Below, in pieces: positions 18,621 to 26,871 of a stretch of 54,993 bases of DNA (the first letter of the stretch is position 1; every line of letters begins with the position of its first letter). The notes under the pieces are model-generated. The model worked only from the letters and a program-made list of their open reading frames with translations. It did no database searches and was not told the origin of the DNA. Origin of the DNA: Bacillus thermotolerans. Its GTDB lineage: Bacteria > Bacillota > Bacilli > Bacillales > Domibacillaceae. A program made the translations under genes and the position numbers. Where the stretch lies: contig NZ_JWJE02000028.1 in NCBI RefSeq assembly GCF_000812025.2, positions 1 to 54,993 on the forward strand, in the 5' to 3' direction.

Positions 18621-19391
18621 CTAGAAGAGGCCCAGAAATTTCTTCCGCTTGTGAATCCGTTGCGGCGGTTCTTTAAATAAACTGCTGCCTTCTAAAATGT
18701 ATTCTGCATTTTCCCTGAAGTAATAAACAAAGTCCACGCCGAGCTTGCTTTCCAACCGGTCGTATGCCTTCTCCATATGGAAGGAACGTGTCTTCGTATT
18801 ATGCGCATCAGATGCGATAATATGAGTCAGATTCGCTTCGATGAGCTGTTCAGTGAACGTTTGAATCTTCTTACCAAATTGTCCCGTGTAAGAAGAAGCC
18901 GTAATTTGTGTGGCCGCTCCGTTCTTCACGAACGAATAGAGCTTGTCCGGGTGCTCGATCAGCTCCTGGTTCCGCTCTGGATGAACAATGATCGGCTGGA
19001 TACCTTTCATCTGCATGTCATACAATAACTGCCCCGCGTATTGTGGCACGTAGCCAGATGGAAATTCAACGAGCATGTAAGATGAATTGCCGCCAACTGT
19101 TAACAGTTCTCCATTCTCGTAATCTTCCAGCAGTTCTCCGTAGATACGCACTTCTTGTCCTGGTAGAACGTTAAGGCTAATATTATTTTTCTTTAACTCT
19201 TCGTTTAAGGCATTTACATTCGCTATAATATCTTTCTTTCTATTATCATAGGAGCCGTTCTTATGATGAGGCGTTGCAACGATCGTCCTGATTCCCTGGG
19301 CTTCTGCCTCCTTCGCCATCTGGAGACTTGCCTCAAGTGTAGACGCCCCATCGTCCACCCCGGGTAATATGTGACAATGAAGATCAATCAT
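18621..19391 (-). CDS. Tyrosine-protein phosphatase, PHP family (CpsB/YwqE type)
   Basis: A 256-aa manganese-dependent phosphotyrosine phosphatase. The PHP metal motifs are DLHCHILPGVDDGA (residues 3-16), TPHH (about 40-43), VHPERN (about 135-140) and SDAHN (about 193-197). It dephosphorylates the Tyr cluster of the adjacent BY-kinase, and so sets EPS chain length and output. GGGG before the ATG gives a good start. It is the third gene of the operon and the last before the EAR RNA. Confidence 0.93.
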   Translation of the reverse strand: MIDLHCHILPGVDDGASTLEASLQMAKEAEAQGIRTIVATPHHKNGSYDNRKKDIIANVNALNEELKKNNISLNVLPGQEVRIYGELLEDYENGELLTVGGNSSYMLVEFPSGYVPQYAGQLLYDMQMKGIQPIIVHPERNQELIEHPDKLYSFVKNGAATQITASSYTGQFGKKIQTFTEQLIEANLTHIIASDAHNTKTRSFHMEKAYDRLESKLGVDFVYYFRENAEYILEGSSLFKEPPQRIHKRKKFLGLF

Positions 19392-19491
19392 GTGTTTACT
19401 CCCCTTTCCCTTGTATCAGTTCGCAATAGAGAACACATCATTAATCTTACTACATTTATGGCTTTCTACCCATATATTTCTTCATATTTTT

Positions 19492-19499
19492 TTCGACAA
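19492..19499 (-). promoter_or_regulatory. Spo0A-box-like octamer in the EPS operon
   Basis: TTGTCGAA on the minus strand lies in the 123-base spacer between kinase and phosphatase. It matches the Spo0A core TGTCGAA exactly. It may allow an internal promoter, or it may be chance. Confidence 0.3.
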
Positions 19500-19514
19500 T
19501 ATTTTCATCATCAG

Positions 19515-20222
19515 TTATTTATTACCATAATAGTAATAATAGTTGGATTCTTTCAAGCTGCGATTATTGAGAACGACACCGAGCAAGCGGGCATTGGCTG
19601 CTTCTAGCAATTCCTTTGCCTTCGCTGCTGCATCGACCTCTGTCTTGCCGCTATTCACAACGAGTACTGCTCCGTCGCACTGGTTCGCTAGCACTTGAGC
19701 ATCCGTTACTGCAAGCACCGGTGGCGTATCGAAGATGACCATATCATACAGCATATAAGCTTCTTTAAAGAATTCCTTCATCGCTCTTGAGCCGAGCAGC
19801 TCAGCCGGATTTGGCGGGATCGGTCCTGAGCTAAGCATTTCCAGCCCGCTCACATCTGTTCTTGATACCGCTTCTTTAATCGTCTTCTGCTTCGCCAGCA
19901 CATTCGTTAAGCCGATGTTGTTCGGTACGTTAAACGTATATTGCATCGTCGGCTTCCGCATATCGCTATCGACGAGCAGGACGCGCATGCCTTGCTGGGC
20001 GAAGGTGATCGCTAGATTTGCTGTCGTTGTGGACTTTCCTTCCGCCGGGCTGGCAGAGGTAATCATTAAGGAACGGATCGTTTCGTCCACAGTTGAGAAC
20101 GTAATGTTCGTGCGAATGGTCCGATACTGTTCCGAGATCGGCGATTTCGGGTTTGTTTTTGTCACAAGCTTCCGCTGCGCCTGTCCAGGAGCCTGCTTTT
20201 TCTTACTTCTTTTAAGAGCCAA
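19515..20222 (-). CDS. epsB: Bacterial tyrosine kinase (CpsD/CapB/EpsB type)
   Basis: A BY-kinase of about 235 aa. It shows Walker A (SPAEGKSTTTANLA, about 58-71), Walker A' (VLLVDSDMRKP), Walker B (MVIFDTPP) and a C-terminal tyrosine cluster with five consecutive Tyr, the autophosphorylation site. It works with the membrane modulator encoded just upstream and is opposed by the PHP phosphatase downstream. I choose TTG 20222 because GAGGTG lies six bases ahead and the resulting N-terminus (ALKRSKKK) fits relatives. GTG 20231 overlaps the previous gene slightly more and lacks a binding site. Confidence 0.92.
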   Translation of the reverse strand: MALKRSKKKQAPGQAQRKLVTKTNPKSPISEQYRTIRTNITFSTVDETIRSLMITSASPAEGKSTTTANLAITFAQQGMRVLLVDSDMRKPTMQYTFNVPNNIGLTNVLAKQKTIKEAVSRTDVSGLEMLSSGPIPPNPAELLGSRAMKEFFKEAYMLYDMVIFDTPPVLAVTDAQVLANQCDGAVLVVNSGKTEVDAAAKAKELLEAANARLLGVVLNNRSLKESNYYYYYGNK

Positions 20223-20958
20223 CCTTCTCACCTCGTACGTCTGCTTTTCTCTCCGGGAAGTTCACGCTCTTCCCTCTTGCTTCTGCTTCGATCGTCGTTA
20301 CGCTTCCTAATACCGGAAGATCCAGCATTTTCTCGACGTCTTGCTCTGTCTTAATTGTGTTGTCTAAGTATTCAAGCAGGAAAGCGAGTCCTACGCCCGC
20401 CATTAAGCCGACCACAAGAGCAATCGCGATGTTCAACAGCGGCTGTGGCTTCACTGGTCCCATACCTTCTGCGACCTCAGCCGGTGCTAGAATGCTGACA
20501 TTATCGACGTTCATAATATTCACGATTTCGGTTTCGAAGACGTGCGCAATCTCATTCGCAATATCCGCTGCCATTGTTGGATCTTCATGCTGCACGGATA
20601 CGTTCACGACTTGAGAATCCTGCTCGCTCTGAACGGTGATTAATCCATTCAACTGAGAAGTCGTCATACTTAAATCCAGGTTTTCAATGACCTTATCTAA
20701 GATCGCCGGACTCTTAATGATCACATTATATGTATTGATCAGCTGCAGGTTCGTCTGCACTTCCGACGGGTTGTAGATTTGCTGGTCCTCTTTTGCTTGG
20801 TTCACAAGAAGCTGGGTCGAAGTCTGATAGACCGGCGTTAATAAGAAATAACTGATAAGTCCGCTAACTAATGCTGCTGAAAAGGCAATAAACAGAATCA
20901 TCTTTATACGCTTCTTTAACGTCTCGGAGAGTTCGCGCAAGCTGATAGTTTCTTCCAT
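20212..20958 (-). CDS. epsA: Wzz/CapA-type chain-length modulator and kinase adaptor
   Basis: A 248-aa protein with two membrane helices (about residues 19-40 and 175-195) flanking an extracytoplasmic loop, and the family's Pro-rich segment before the second helix (GMGPVKPQPLLNIAI). The cytoplasmic tail would activate the adjacent tyrosine kinase. As first gene of the operon it has a near-ideal AGGAGG five bases before the ATG, and it overlaps the kinase gene by about 11 bases. Confidence 0.93.
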   Translation of the reverse strand: MEETISLRELSETLKKRIKMILFIAFSAALVSGLISYFLLTPVYQTSTQLLVNQAKEDQQIYNPSEVQTNLQLINTYNVIIKSPAILDKVIENLDLSMTTSQLNGLITVQSEQDSQVVNVSVQHEDPTMAADIANEIAHVFETEIVNIMNVDNVSILAPAEVAEGMGPVKPQPLLNIAIALVVGLMAGVGLAFLLEYLDNTIKTEQDVEKMLDLPVLGSVTTIEAEARGKSVNFPERKADVRGEKVGS

Positions 20959-21003
20959 GTTTTCCTCCTAAATATCATATCTGGTTATCTTTATGTCTTG
21001 GAA

Positions 21004-21012
21004 ATTATATCA
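21004..21012 (-). promoter_or_regulatory. Extended -10 promoter of the EPS operon
   Basis: On the minus strand TGATATAAT is a perfect extended -10 element, about 46 bases before the epsA start. No good -35 hexamer is seen at 17 bases, as often happens with extended -10 promoters that need or resist regulators. TGTCGGA, close to a Spo0A box, lies just upstream (about 21020-21026). Confidence 0.6.
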
Positions 21013-21067
21013 TATCTCTATGTCGGATTTCCTTCGAATTTGCTGAAAAAGGAAAAAATACCTGCAC

Positions 21068-21096
21068 TTGACTTTATAATTATTTAATAATACATT
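21068..21096 (+). promoter_or_regulatory. SigA-type promoter for the SGNH hydrolase
   Basis: TTGACT and TACATT are separated by exactly 17 bases, about 83 bases before the start of the plus-strand gene. Confidence 0.55.
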
Positions 21097-21114
21097 CAGA
21101 TAAAAAGAAAGGTA

Positions 21115-21134
21115 TTTCTAGATTCTTCTAGAAA
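21115..21134. promoter_or_regulatory. Palindrome in the leader of the SGNH gene
   Basis: TTTCTAGA, four bases, TCTAGAAA: perfect 8-base arms. It lies downstream of the plus-strand promoter and in the epsA upstream region. No T run follows, so an operator is more likely than a terminator. Confidence 0.4.
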
Positions 21135-21178
21135 CTTTTACATGCGAGTAAGAAAAATGTAATAAAGGATGGTGCTCC

Positions 21179-21955
21179 TTGAAGAAGTTTTTTCTATTTC
21201 TGTATGTTGTAGCAATTATTGTGTTTCTTATCGGAGCAAACATGTACTGGCAAAGAGAAGTGACGTATTCTTCGGCTCCTGCTGAGGAATTAGGCTCTCA
21301 GCAAGAGGAACAGAACGCTTCAAACAGCCAGTCGGATGTGGTACAGGCGGTGAAAAATTGGCCAAAGGATGCTCAGCAAGCTTATGCGGAGGCCCGTAAA
21401 GCAGGTGTTCCGTACAAAATTATGATCGCCGGCTCTCCTTCCTTAGGAAAAGAAACAGGCGGCTGGTCAACGGTTGTGAAGCAAAAGCTAGAGGAAACGC
21501 TTGGTGAGACGGTGACAGTGGAGATTCAGGAGTTTGATGGAAACTCGATGGAGTTTATGAAGTCTGATGTACATAATAATATTTTAGCTGCCGCTCCGGA
21601 TCTCGTGCTCTATGAATCTTTCTTACTAAAGGATAATGGGGTATTGGATGTGAATACGCATCAGCAACTTCTCGCTCAGTTCAACCAAGAATTGCAAAAG
21701 GCAAATGAGAAAGCCGTATTAATGGTTCAGCCGGCTCATCCGATCTTCGGTGCGCAGCATTATCCAAATCAGAAGGAAGCCGAGAAACAATTTGCTCAAG
21801 AAAATTCCTTACGCTACATTGACCACTGGGAAGCTTGGCCTGGTACGAATGATCAGAAGCTGACTGGGTTGATTACTGAAGACCAATCGACGCCGAATGA
21901 GAAGGGTCATGAATTGTGGGCGGAGTATTTGGTGGATGAATTAATTTCGAAGTAA
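21179..21955 (+). CDS. SGNH/GDSL-type hydrolase, membrane anchored
   Basis: A 258-aa protein with an N-terminal membrane helix (residues 3-22) and an SGNH fold. The nucleophile block is AGSPSLG near 84-90 rather than GDSL, and the C-terminal catalytic block includes PNEKGHELW. Members of this group act as deacylases or esterases on cell-envelope polymers. It diverges from the EPS operon across a shared 220-base control region, so modification of the exported polysaccharide or wall is a reasonable guess. The start is TTG 21179 after AAGGATG. Confidence 0.8.
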   Translation: MKKFFLFLYVVAIIVFLIGANMYWQREVTYSSAPAEELGSQQEEQNASNSQSDVVQAVKNWPKDAQQAYAEARKAGVPYKIMIAGSPSLGKETGGWSTVVKQKLEETLGETVTVEIQEFDGNSMEFMKSDVHNNILAAAPDLVLYESFLLKDNGVLDVNTHQQLLAQFNQELQKANEKAVLMVQPAHPIFGAQHYPNQKEAEKQFAQENSLRYIDHWEAWPGTNDQKLTGLITEDQSTPNEKGHELWAEYLVDELISK

Positions 21956-21962
21956 GAGAGAA

Positions 21963-21990
21963 GCCCGCGGCTTGAGCCGCGGGCCTTCTT
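21963..21990. terminator. Bidirectional terminator between convergent genes
   Basis: GCCCGCGGC, TTGA, GCCGCGGGC is a perfect 9-bp stem with a short pyrimidine-rich tail, located between the SGNH gene (+) and the SLH gene (-). Confidence 0.75.
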
Positions 21991-21998
21991 TGTGTCTA

Positions 21999-24050
21999 TC
22001 AATCAATATCGTTCATTAAATCAGCCGCAATTAAGAACTCAGCCAGGATTTTCGCCATTTGGTCACGCTTCGTGAATGCGTCCGGCTCAAATGTTCCTTT
22101 GCTTGTTCCATTTACAATGCCGGCTTGGTACGCGCGCAAGACGTCTTGACGTGTAGAGGCACCAATGTCTCTTGCATCCTTGAAGTCTGCGATCGCTTTG
22201 TCTGTGTCAAGCTTCGCCAGATCGAATGCTACGTAATCAAGATTCAGCGCACGGCCGATCATAGCTGTTGCATCGTTACGCGTGATTTGATCATTTGGTG
22301 CAAAGTTTCCGTCTGTACGGCCTTTAATAATACCGCTCTTGACTGCTGCCATGAAGGCACCGTTTTCGTTAAACCACTCATCGCCCTCCACATCCTCAAA
22401 GCGATCATCATACTCCGCACCCGGTAAGCCTAATGCACGGGATAGAAGCACCGCAAATTGTGCACGTGTCATGTATTGATCCGGATTATACTTGCCGTTC
22501 GTTCCGCCTTTAATGACTTGCTTAGAAGCTAATGTTTCAATGTACGCTTCTGCCCAGTTCTCGCCATTGTTGACATCCGGGAACGTCACGTCGCCTTGGA
22601 TCACCGCAAACTCAGAGTTTTGCAGGGATTTCACCGTTGCTGTTTGCTCGTTAAAGATCGTTGGTACCGCTTGGAAGCTGCCATCTTCATTGATACGGAT
22701 GCCTGTCGCCTTATTCGCGTTTACGGCTTCACTTAGCGTGAAGGCACGGTCAATGTATTTTTGGCCAAGCAGATCAACAGGAATCGTCTCTTCCCCGTCA
22801 GTTGCTTCCAGTGTGAAGTCAACGATTGGGGAAAGCAATGTTGCGCCTGCCGCTTCCACCTTTGCTGCTACTTGCTGCTCGCGCTCTGTGGATACTGGAG
22901 CGACAGATACCTTGACGGATACGTTTTGGACACTTGCTCCGAGCTTCCCAGCAAGGGCGGCTGTGTCTACGTCTGATGGGTTCACGTCGTAAGTGACATC
23001 ACCGCTTTTCACACGAATTAAGCCTAAGTTTTCGTCTAACACTAGACCAAGCTGGTCAATGAGTGTGATTGGGATCAGGACAGAAGTGGTCTCCTCTGGA
23101 AGCTCAATCGCCACTTGGCTCTTTTCTGAAGTGAGTGGATGTGTGATGCTGTCATACATATCCGTTGTAATCACGGCTTGTCCATCTGCTGTGATGGCTG
23201 GTGTGACCGTTACACCGGTATCCGTTGGGTTCGCTGAACCTGGTGTTGCGATGGTGTCATCAGCGTTGTCGTCTGTGTTGTCATCCGTGTCACCGTTGTC
23301 ATTGCTGTTATCATCGTCGTTCGAATCATCGTTGCCTGTTTCGCCCTTGATACCGCTGACGAAGGCTTTACCAGCCGCTGCACCCGGGTCCACTTTTTCC
23401 AGATATTCAAAAACAGCACCTCGTGCGTTATCGAAATTCACTAATTGTATCAGCTTTTTCTTAATGGCATTGTTCGGCGTTTTGTCTTCTCCTGACATCA
23501 ACGCAGCAATTAACGTTTCAATATAGATCGAATTCGTGATCTTACTCGAATCTCTCAATTGAATATTGTCTAGGAACGCTGCCTCTACATTGTAAAGGTA
23601 GTTCACATATTGATCGATCGTGACTGGTGCGGCTTCTGTGCCAAACACGTCTTGCACGTTCTGGCTTTGAGCTTCCTTGAATTCATCCAGTGCCGCTTGG
23701 CCAACCGCCATCAGGTTGATATCGAGCAATAACTGAATGGATGCCGTGATGAGTTCTTTTTCCTGATCGGTCGTGTTGGCGTTCAATAACCGGTTCGCAT
23801 AGTCAGATACGTTGTTTGCCTCGGCATTTTGCTGGGCCTGTTCAACCGCTTGAAGCTGCTCCTCTGATAGCTCGCCCTTCACTGTCTGCAAGTAGGCAAT
23901 AAGGCTTTCTAGATCCGTGAAGTTCTGCTCGGCGGCTTCCACTTGACTGCCTTCCAACAAACCAGGTACGGTAGCGATCGGTGTAAAGGCAACGGTGGCC
24001 GCGATCATCGCTTTCGCTGCTTTGTTGCTGAATGGAAACTTCTTCAACAT
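21999..24050 (-). CDS. Surface protein with three C-terminal SLH domains
   Basis: A 683-aa secreted protein. The signal peptide ends near residue 40 (VEAAEQ). Residues 40-225 are helical and of no recognised family; an Asp/Asn/Ser linker (about 228-262) follows, then a beta-rich region with valine-rich strands (about 265-480), and three SLH repeats (about 490-680; motifs TRAQFAVLLSRAL, TRNDATAMIGRAL, KRDQMAKILAEFL). SLH modules bind pyruvylated secondary wall polymer. AGAGGTG is a good ribosome binding site. The gene has its own SigA promoter and a 10-bp-arm palindrome in the leader. Confidence 0.88.
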   Translation of the reverse strand: MLKKFPFSNKAAKAMIAATVAFTPIATVPGLLEGSQVEAAEQNFTDLESLIAYLQTVKGELSEEQLQAVEQAQQNAEANNVSDYANRLLNANTTDQEKELITASIQLLLDINLMAVGQAALDEFKEAQSQNVQDVFGTEAAPVTIDQYVNYLYNVEAAFLDNIQLRDSSKITNSIYIETLIAALMSGEDKTPNNAIKKKLIQLVNFDNARGAVFEYLEKVDPGAAAGKAFVSGIKGETGNDDSNDDDNSNDNGDTDDNTDDNADDTIATPGSANPTDTGVTVTPAITADGQAVITTDMYDSITHPLTSEKSQVAIELPEETTSVLIPITLIDQLGLVLDENLGLIRVKSGDVTYDVNPSDVDTAALAGKLGASVQNVSVKVSVAPVSTEREQQVAAKVEAAGATLLSPIVDFTLEATDGEETIPVDLLGQKYIDRAFTLSEAVNANKATGIRINEDGSFQAVPTIFNEQTATVKSLQNSEFAVIQGDVTFPDVNNGENWAEAYIETLASKQVIKGGTNGKYNPDQYMTRAQFAVLLSRALGLPGAEYDDRFEDVEGDEWFNENGAFMAAVKSGIIKGRTDGNFAPNDQITRNDATAMIGRALNLDYVAFDLAKLDTDKAIADFKDARDIGASTRQDVLRAYQAGIVNGTSKGTFEPDAFTKRDQMAKILAEFLIAADLMNDID

Positions 24051-24072
24051 GCTTCACCTCTTAAAATATATT

Positions 24073-24100
24073 TTTTATGTACTGGGGTATGTACATAAAA
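24073..24100. promoter_or_regulatory. Perfect inverted repeat in the leader of the SLH gene
   Basis: TTTTATGTAC, eight bases, GTACATAAAA: perfect 10-base arms located between the promoter and the ribosome binding site of the SLH gene. It could be a repressor operator or an mRNA-stabilising 5' hairpin. Confidence 0.5.
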
Positions 24101-24125
24101 TCCGTGCTCATTGTACACATTCTCC

Positions 24126-24153
24126 TCTATAATAGCTTATCCTTCTATGTCAA
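24126..24153 (-). promoter_or_regulatory. SigA promoter of the SLH gene
   Basis: On the minus strand TTGACA (24148-24153) is followed after 16 bases by TATAGA (24126-24131), about 75 bases before the ATG. Confidence 0.6.
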
Positions 24154-24279
24154 TCAATTTATAGCAATCTAACAATCATTTCCCTACGTTTGTCCCATTT
24201 CTCTTTTTCTTGTATTTTTCTTCTTTTTTTCCATGTTATACTAAAGGCAAAATAACGATAGCGGAGGCTGGTAAGTTTC

Positions 24280-25188
24280 ATGAGAACGTTCATTAAGATT
24301 GCTTTGGCGGCTGTGCTGCTGCTCGTGGTGGGAGCAGGCGGCGCCATCTATTACTTTACGAAGGTGAAAACGTACGACGTGGCGGACCCCGAAGTGGAGA
24401 AGGTCGTGGGAGAACAATACAGCATTGACCTTCCTGAAGGCACGCCGCTCCCTGAGGGTGTGCAGCGAGACGAGGACGGGAATGTGCTCGTGGACCATAA
24501 TGGCCATTATTTATTAGAGAACGGGTCCACGGTAGACCCTGAGGAATGGAACGCCACTGTGGCAGAGGGTGGCAAGAACGGAACGGCTTCGGCTGGCGGC
24601 AGTCATAGCAGTGCGGGAGCAGGTGGCAGCGAAAGTGCTGGTGCTGGCGATGGTCAATCGGTGGCTGTGAATGGTAGTGCGAGCAATAGCAGTAGTGGTA
24701 ACGGTAGTTCGGCTTCTGGCGGGAATGGCAGTGGGTCTGGAGCTGATGCGAATGCGGGCAGCAACGGTAATGGTGCAGGTGCAGCTCCTTCGGCGAGCAG
24801 CGACTCTTCTGGTCAGGGTGCTGGATCAACACGCGGTGCTTCTGTAAAGGAAATCAAGAGCCGCTACGCGCCTTCCTTTGAAAGCTTGCAAGGCCAAGCG
24901 GAAAGCCAGCTGAGCTCACTGATCAGCCAGGCGAAGCAGGAGTACGCGCAGAAGAAAGCGAATGGCGAATCGGTGAACCCGTTGTATTTCTATCAGAAGT
25001 ACTCAGGAGCCGCTGACTCTATGGAAGCGAAAACCGATGCCGCGTTTAACACGCTATACAGCTCCCTCCAAAGCGAGCTGAAACAAAATAACCACAGCCC
25101 GTCTCATGCCCAGTCCTTCAAGGAAAGCTACGAAAGCACGAAGTCCTCTTTAAAGGACGAACTCATGAACAAGGTCACTGGCGGCTGA
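24280..25188 (+). CDS. Membrane-anchored protein with Gly/Ser-rich linker, unknown function
   Basis: A 302-aa protein of no family I recognise. An N-terminal helix (residues 4-26) is followed by an acidic segment (30-95), a low-complexity Gly/Ser/Ala/Asn linker (about 97-185) and a helical, Gln/Lys/Ser-rich C-terminal domain (about 190-302) with FESLQGQAESQLSSLI. The layout suggests a wall-spanning tether that presents a helical domain outside the cell. GGAGG lies 12 bases before the ATG, which is rather far. GC content is higher than in the EPS genes. It is followed by a terminator and by a copy of the palindromic repeat family. Confidence 0.7.
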   Translation: MRTFIKIALAAVLLLVVGAGGAIYYFTKVKTYDVADPEVEKVVGEQYSIDLPEGTPLPEGVQRDEDGNVLVDHNGHYLLENGSTVDPEEWNATVAEGGKNGTASAGGSHSSAGAGGSESAGAGDGQSVAVNGSASNSSSGNGSSASGGNGSGSGADANAGSNGNGAGAAPSASSDSSGQGAGSTRGASVKEIKSRYAPSFESLQGQAESQLSSLISQAKQEYAQKKANGESVNPLYFYQKYSGAADSMEAKTDAAFNTLYSSLQSELKQNNHSPSHAQSFKESYESTKSSLKDELMNKVTGG

Positions 25189-25195
25189 TGATTGG

Positions 25196-25228
25196 ACCGT
25201 CCCCTTTTGGTCAGGGGGCGGTTTTTTT
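25196..25228 (+). terminator. Intrinsic terminator
   Basis: ACCGTCCCC pairs with GGGGGCGGT and is followed by seven T residues, right after the Gly/Ser-rich protein gene. Confidence 0.85.
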
Positions 25229-25275
25229 AGCGCTTTAAAGTGATGGGGGTCTGACCCCCACCACTTTAAAGCGCT
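25229..25275. repeat. Palindromic intergenic repeat, copy A
   Basis: AGCGCTTTAAAG and CTTTAAAGCGCT flank GGGGGTC-TGACCCCC. Near-perfect hairpin (one mismatch), immediately after the terminator above. One of seven related copies in the window (others at 27938, 31353, 32524, 33901, 39543, 50928). Confidence 0.85.
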
Positions 25276-25296
25276 AAACCCCCACTCCTCTCCTCC

Positions 25297-25304
25297 TTCG
25301 ACAA
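25297..25304 (-). promoter_or_regulatory. Spo0A-box-like octamer
   Basis: TTGTCGAA on the minus strand, about 110 bases upstream of the GDSL-SLH gene. Exact match to the Spo0A core; function unproven. Confidence 0.3.
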
Positions 25305-25411
25305 TTGTTTTCAAAAGTAGTCCAATTTTTTCCTATGGTTTGGTGGTATACTAGATTCAGTTTTATTAAGTTTACATGTTTTACCTATATAGAGAATTTA
25401 GGGGGATGACG

Positions 25412-26689
25412 ATGAAGGGAAAGAGTTGGCTGGCTAGTTTGTTCAGTATTGTATTGTTGGTTTCTAGCTTTTTCGCACCCGGAGCGGCTGGTGCTGCTGG
25501 GGCGAAGGTGGATTATGTGGCGCTTGGGGATTCGCTGGCGGCAGGGCAGACGCCTTATCGGCAGATTGACAAGGGCTATGCAGATTTAATTGCGGATAAG
25601 CTCCGGAAGAACGGGGAGCTTGGTGCGTATACGAAGGGGTTTGCACGGAGCGGGGCAACGACGGCGGATGTGCTGGCCACGCTTGAAAATGCGGATGTAC
25701 GGAAAGCCCTCCAGCAGGCCGAAGTTATTACGCTATCCGCTGGAGCGAATGATTTATTCGACGTGATGACGATTGACCCGGCGACGTCCAAAGTGACGTT
25801 TGACCAGCAAAAGATTGCGCAAGCATGGACCGCGCTCGGGCAGAATATAACATTAAGCCTGCAGGAGCTGAAGCAGCTGAACCCGCAGGCAAAGATTTAT
25901 GTGATGGGCTACTACTTCCCTTTCCCGCACTTTGCGGAAGGGTCAACGAAGGAACAGGCAAAGTATTTGACGCGCTATTTAAATGGACAGCTTGAGACGT
26001 TAGCGAAACAAAACGGAGCGGTGTTCGTGTCTGTTGATGCGTTTAATGCGAACGGTTCAGCGTATTTACCAAATGCGGCAGACGTCCATCCAAACGTGGC
26101 CGGCTATCAAGTAATGGCGGATGCTTTTTTCACCGTATATGACCGACAAGCGACAGAACGGTTCATTGACCTTCCGGCAAGCTCGGAAGCCCGTAAAGCG
26201 ATTCTCACACTAGCAGAAGCCGGTATTGTGAATGGCAAGCCGAACGGCGCTTTTGAGCCAGACCGCCAGATTACGAGAGCGGAAGCGGCGATTATTCTCG
26301 CCAACCTGCGGTCCGATCTTCCAGAGACAGCAAAGAATCCTGGATTTAAAGATGTGGCACCAGGCATGAAATCGTACACGGCGATCGCCAGACTGACGGA
26401 AGCAGGCATTATCTCAAAAGCCGTCCGCTACAAGCCGGATCAGCCGCTGACGAGAGCTCAAATGGCGAAGCTTTTAACACTTGCTTATGAATTGAAGGCA
26501 AACGGAACGGTATCGTTCAAGGACGTGCCGGCGGATTTTTGGGCGAAAGCGGAGATTAACGCCGTGGCAACGAATGGTATCATGATTGGATCGGAGCACA
26601 ACACGTTCCGTCCGAATGACTCCATTACAAGAAAAGAGTTTGCGATTACGATTTACCGGATGCTGCAGGCACAAGAGCCGGCAGCGTAA
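25412..26689 (+). CDS. Secreted GDSL/SGNH hydrolase with three SLH domains
   Basis: A 425-aa surface enzyme. Signal peptide about residues 1-30. The lipase/esterase domain shows ALGDSLAAGQ (Ser nucleophile), the block III-like SAGANDLF, and DVHPNVAGY with the catalytic Asp and His. SLH repeats occupy about 250-425 (ITRAEAAIILANL, LTRAQMAKLLTLA, ITRKEFAITIYRM). It probably trims esters from wall polymers or external lipids while held on the wall. I start at ATG 25412 because AGGGGG lies six bases ahead; the upstream in-frame ATG at 25376 has no binding site. Confidence 0.9.
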   Translation: MKGKSWLASLFSIVLLVSSFFAPGAAGAAGAKVDYVALGDSLAAGQTPYRQIDKGYADLIADKLRKNGELGAYTKGFARSGATTADVLATLENADVRKALQQAEVITLSAGANDLFDVMTIDPATSKVTFDQQKIAQAWTALGQNITLSLQELKQLNPQAKIYVMGYYFPFPHFAEGSTKEQAKYLTRYLNGQLETLAKQNGAVFVSVDAFNANGSAYLPNAADVHPNVAGYQVMADAFFTVYDRQATERFIDLPASSEARKAILTLAEAGIVNGKPNGAFEPDRQITRAEAAIILANLRSDLPETAKNPGFKDVAPGMKSYTAIARLTEAGIISKAVRYKPDQPLTRAQMAKLLTLAYELKANGTVSFKDVPADFWAKAEINAVATNGIMIGSEHNTFRPNDSITRKEFAITIYRMLQAQEPAA

Positions 26690-26698
26690 TTATAAGGA

Positions 26699-26732
26699 AG
26701 AGCGACCTGATTTTTGGGGTCGCTCTTTTTTT
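26699..26732 (+). terminator. Intrinsic terminator
   Basis: AGAGCGACC and GGTCGCTCT form a perfect 9-bp stem followed by a long T run after the GDSL-SLH gene. Confidence 0.9.
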
Positions 26733-26742
26733 CTTTCTTCAA

Positions 26743-26751
26743 TTTGTCGAA
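26743..26751 (+). promoter_or_regulatory. Spo0A-box-like site upstream of the LCP gene
   Basis: TTTGTCGAA matches the extended Spo0A box exactly, 121 bases before the LCP start. A weaker TGTCGGA follows near 26779. Confidence 0.35.
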
Positions 26752-26871
26752 AAATTTGATTTTACGGCTGTCGGATTTCGTAGTAAAATGAATGTTAGCT
26801 TTTTCACCTAGCTAGTAAGTTAGCAGTTGGCGATCGCCGCTGCAGAAGGAAATGTAAAGGAGCACGTTACT

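Noticed and set aside
22993-23526. 177-codon plus-strand frame opposite the SLH gene
   Set aside because: Composition mirrors the Ala/Asp-rich linker of the real minus-strand gene; no start signals.
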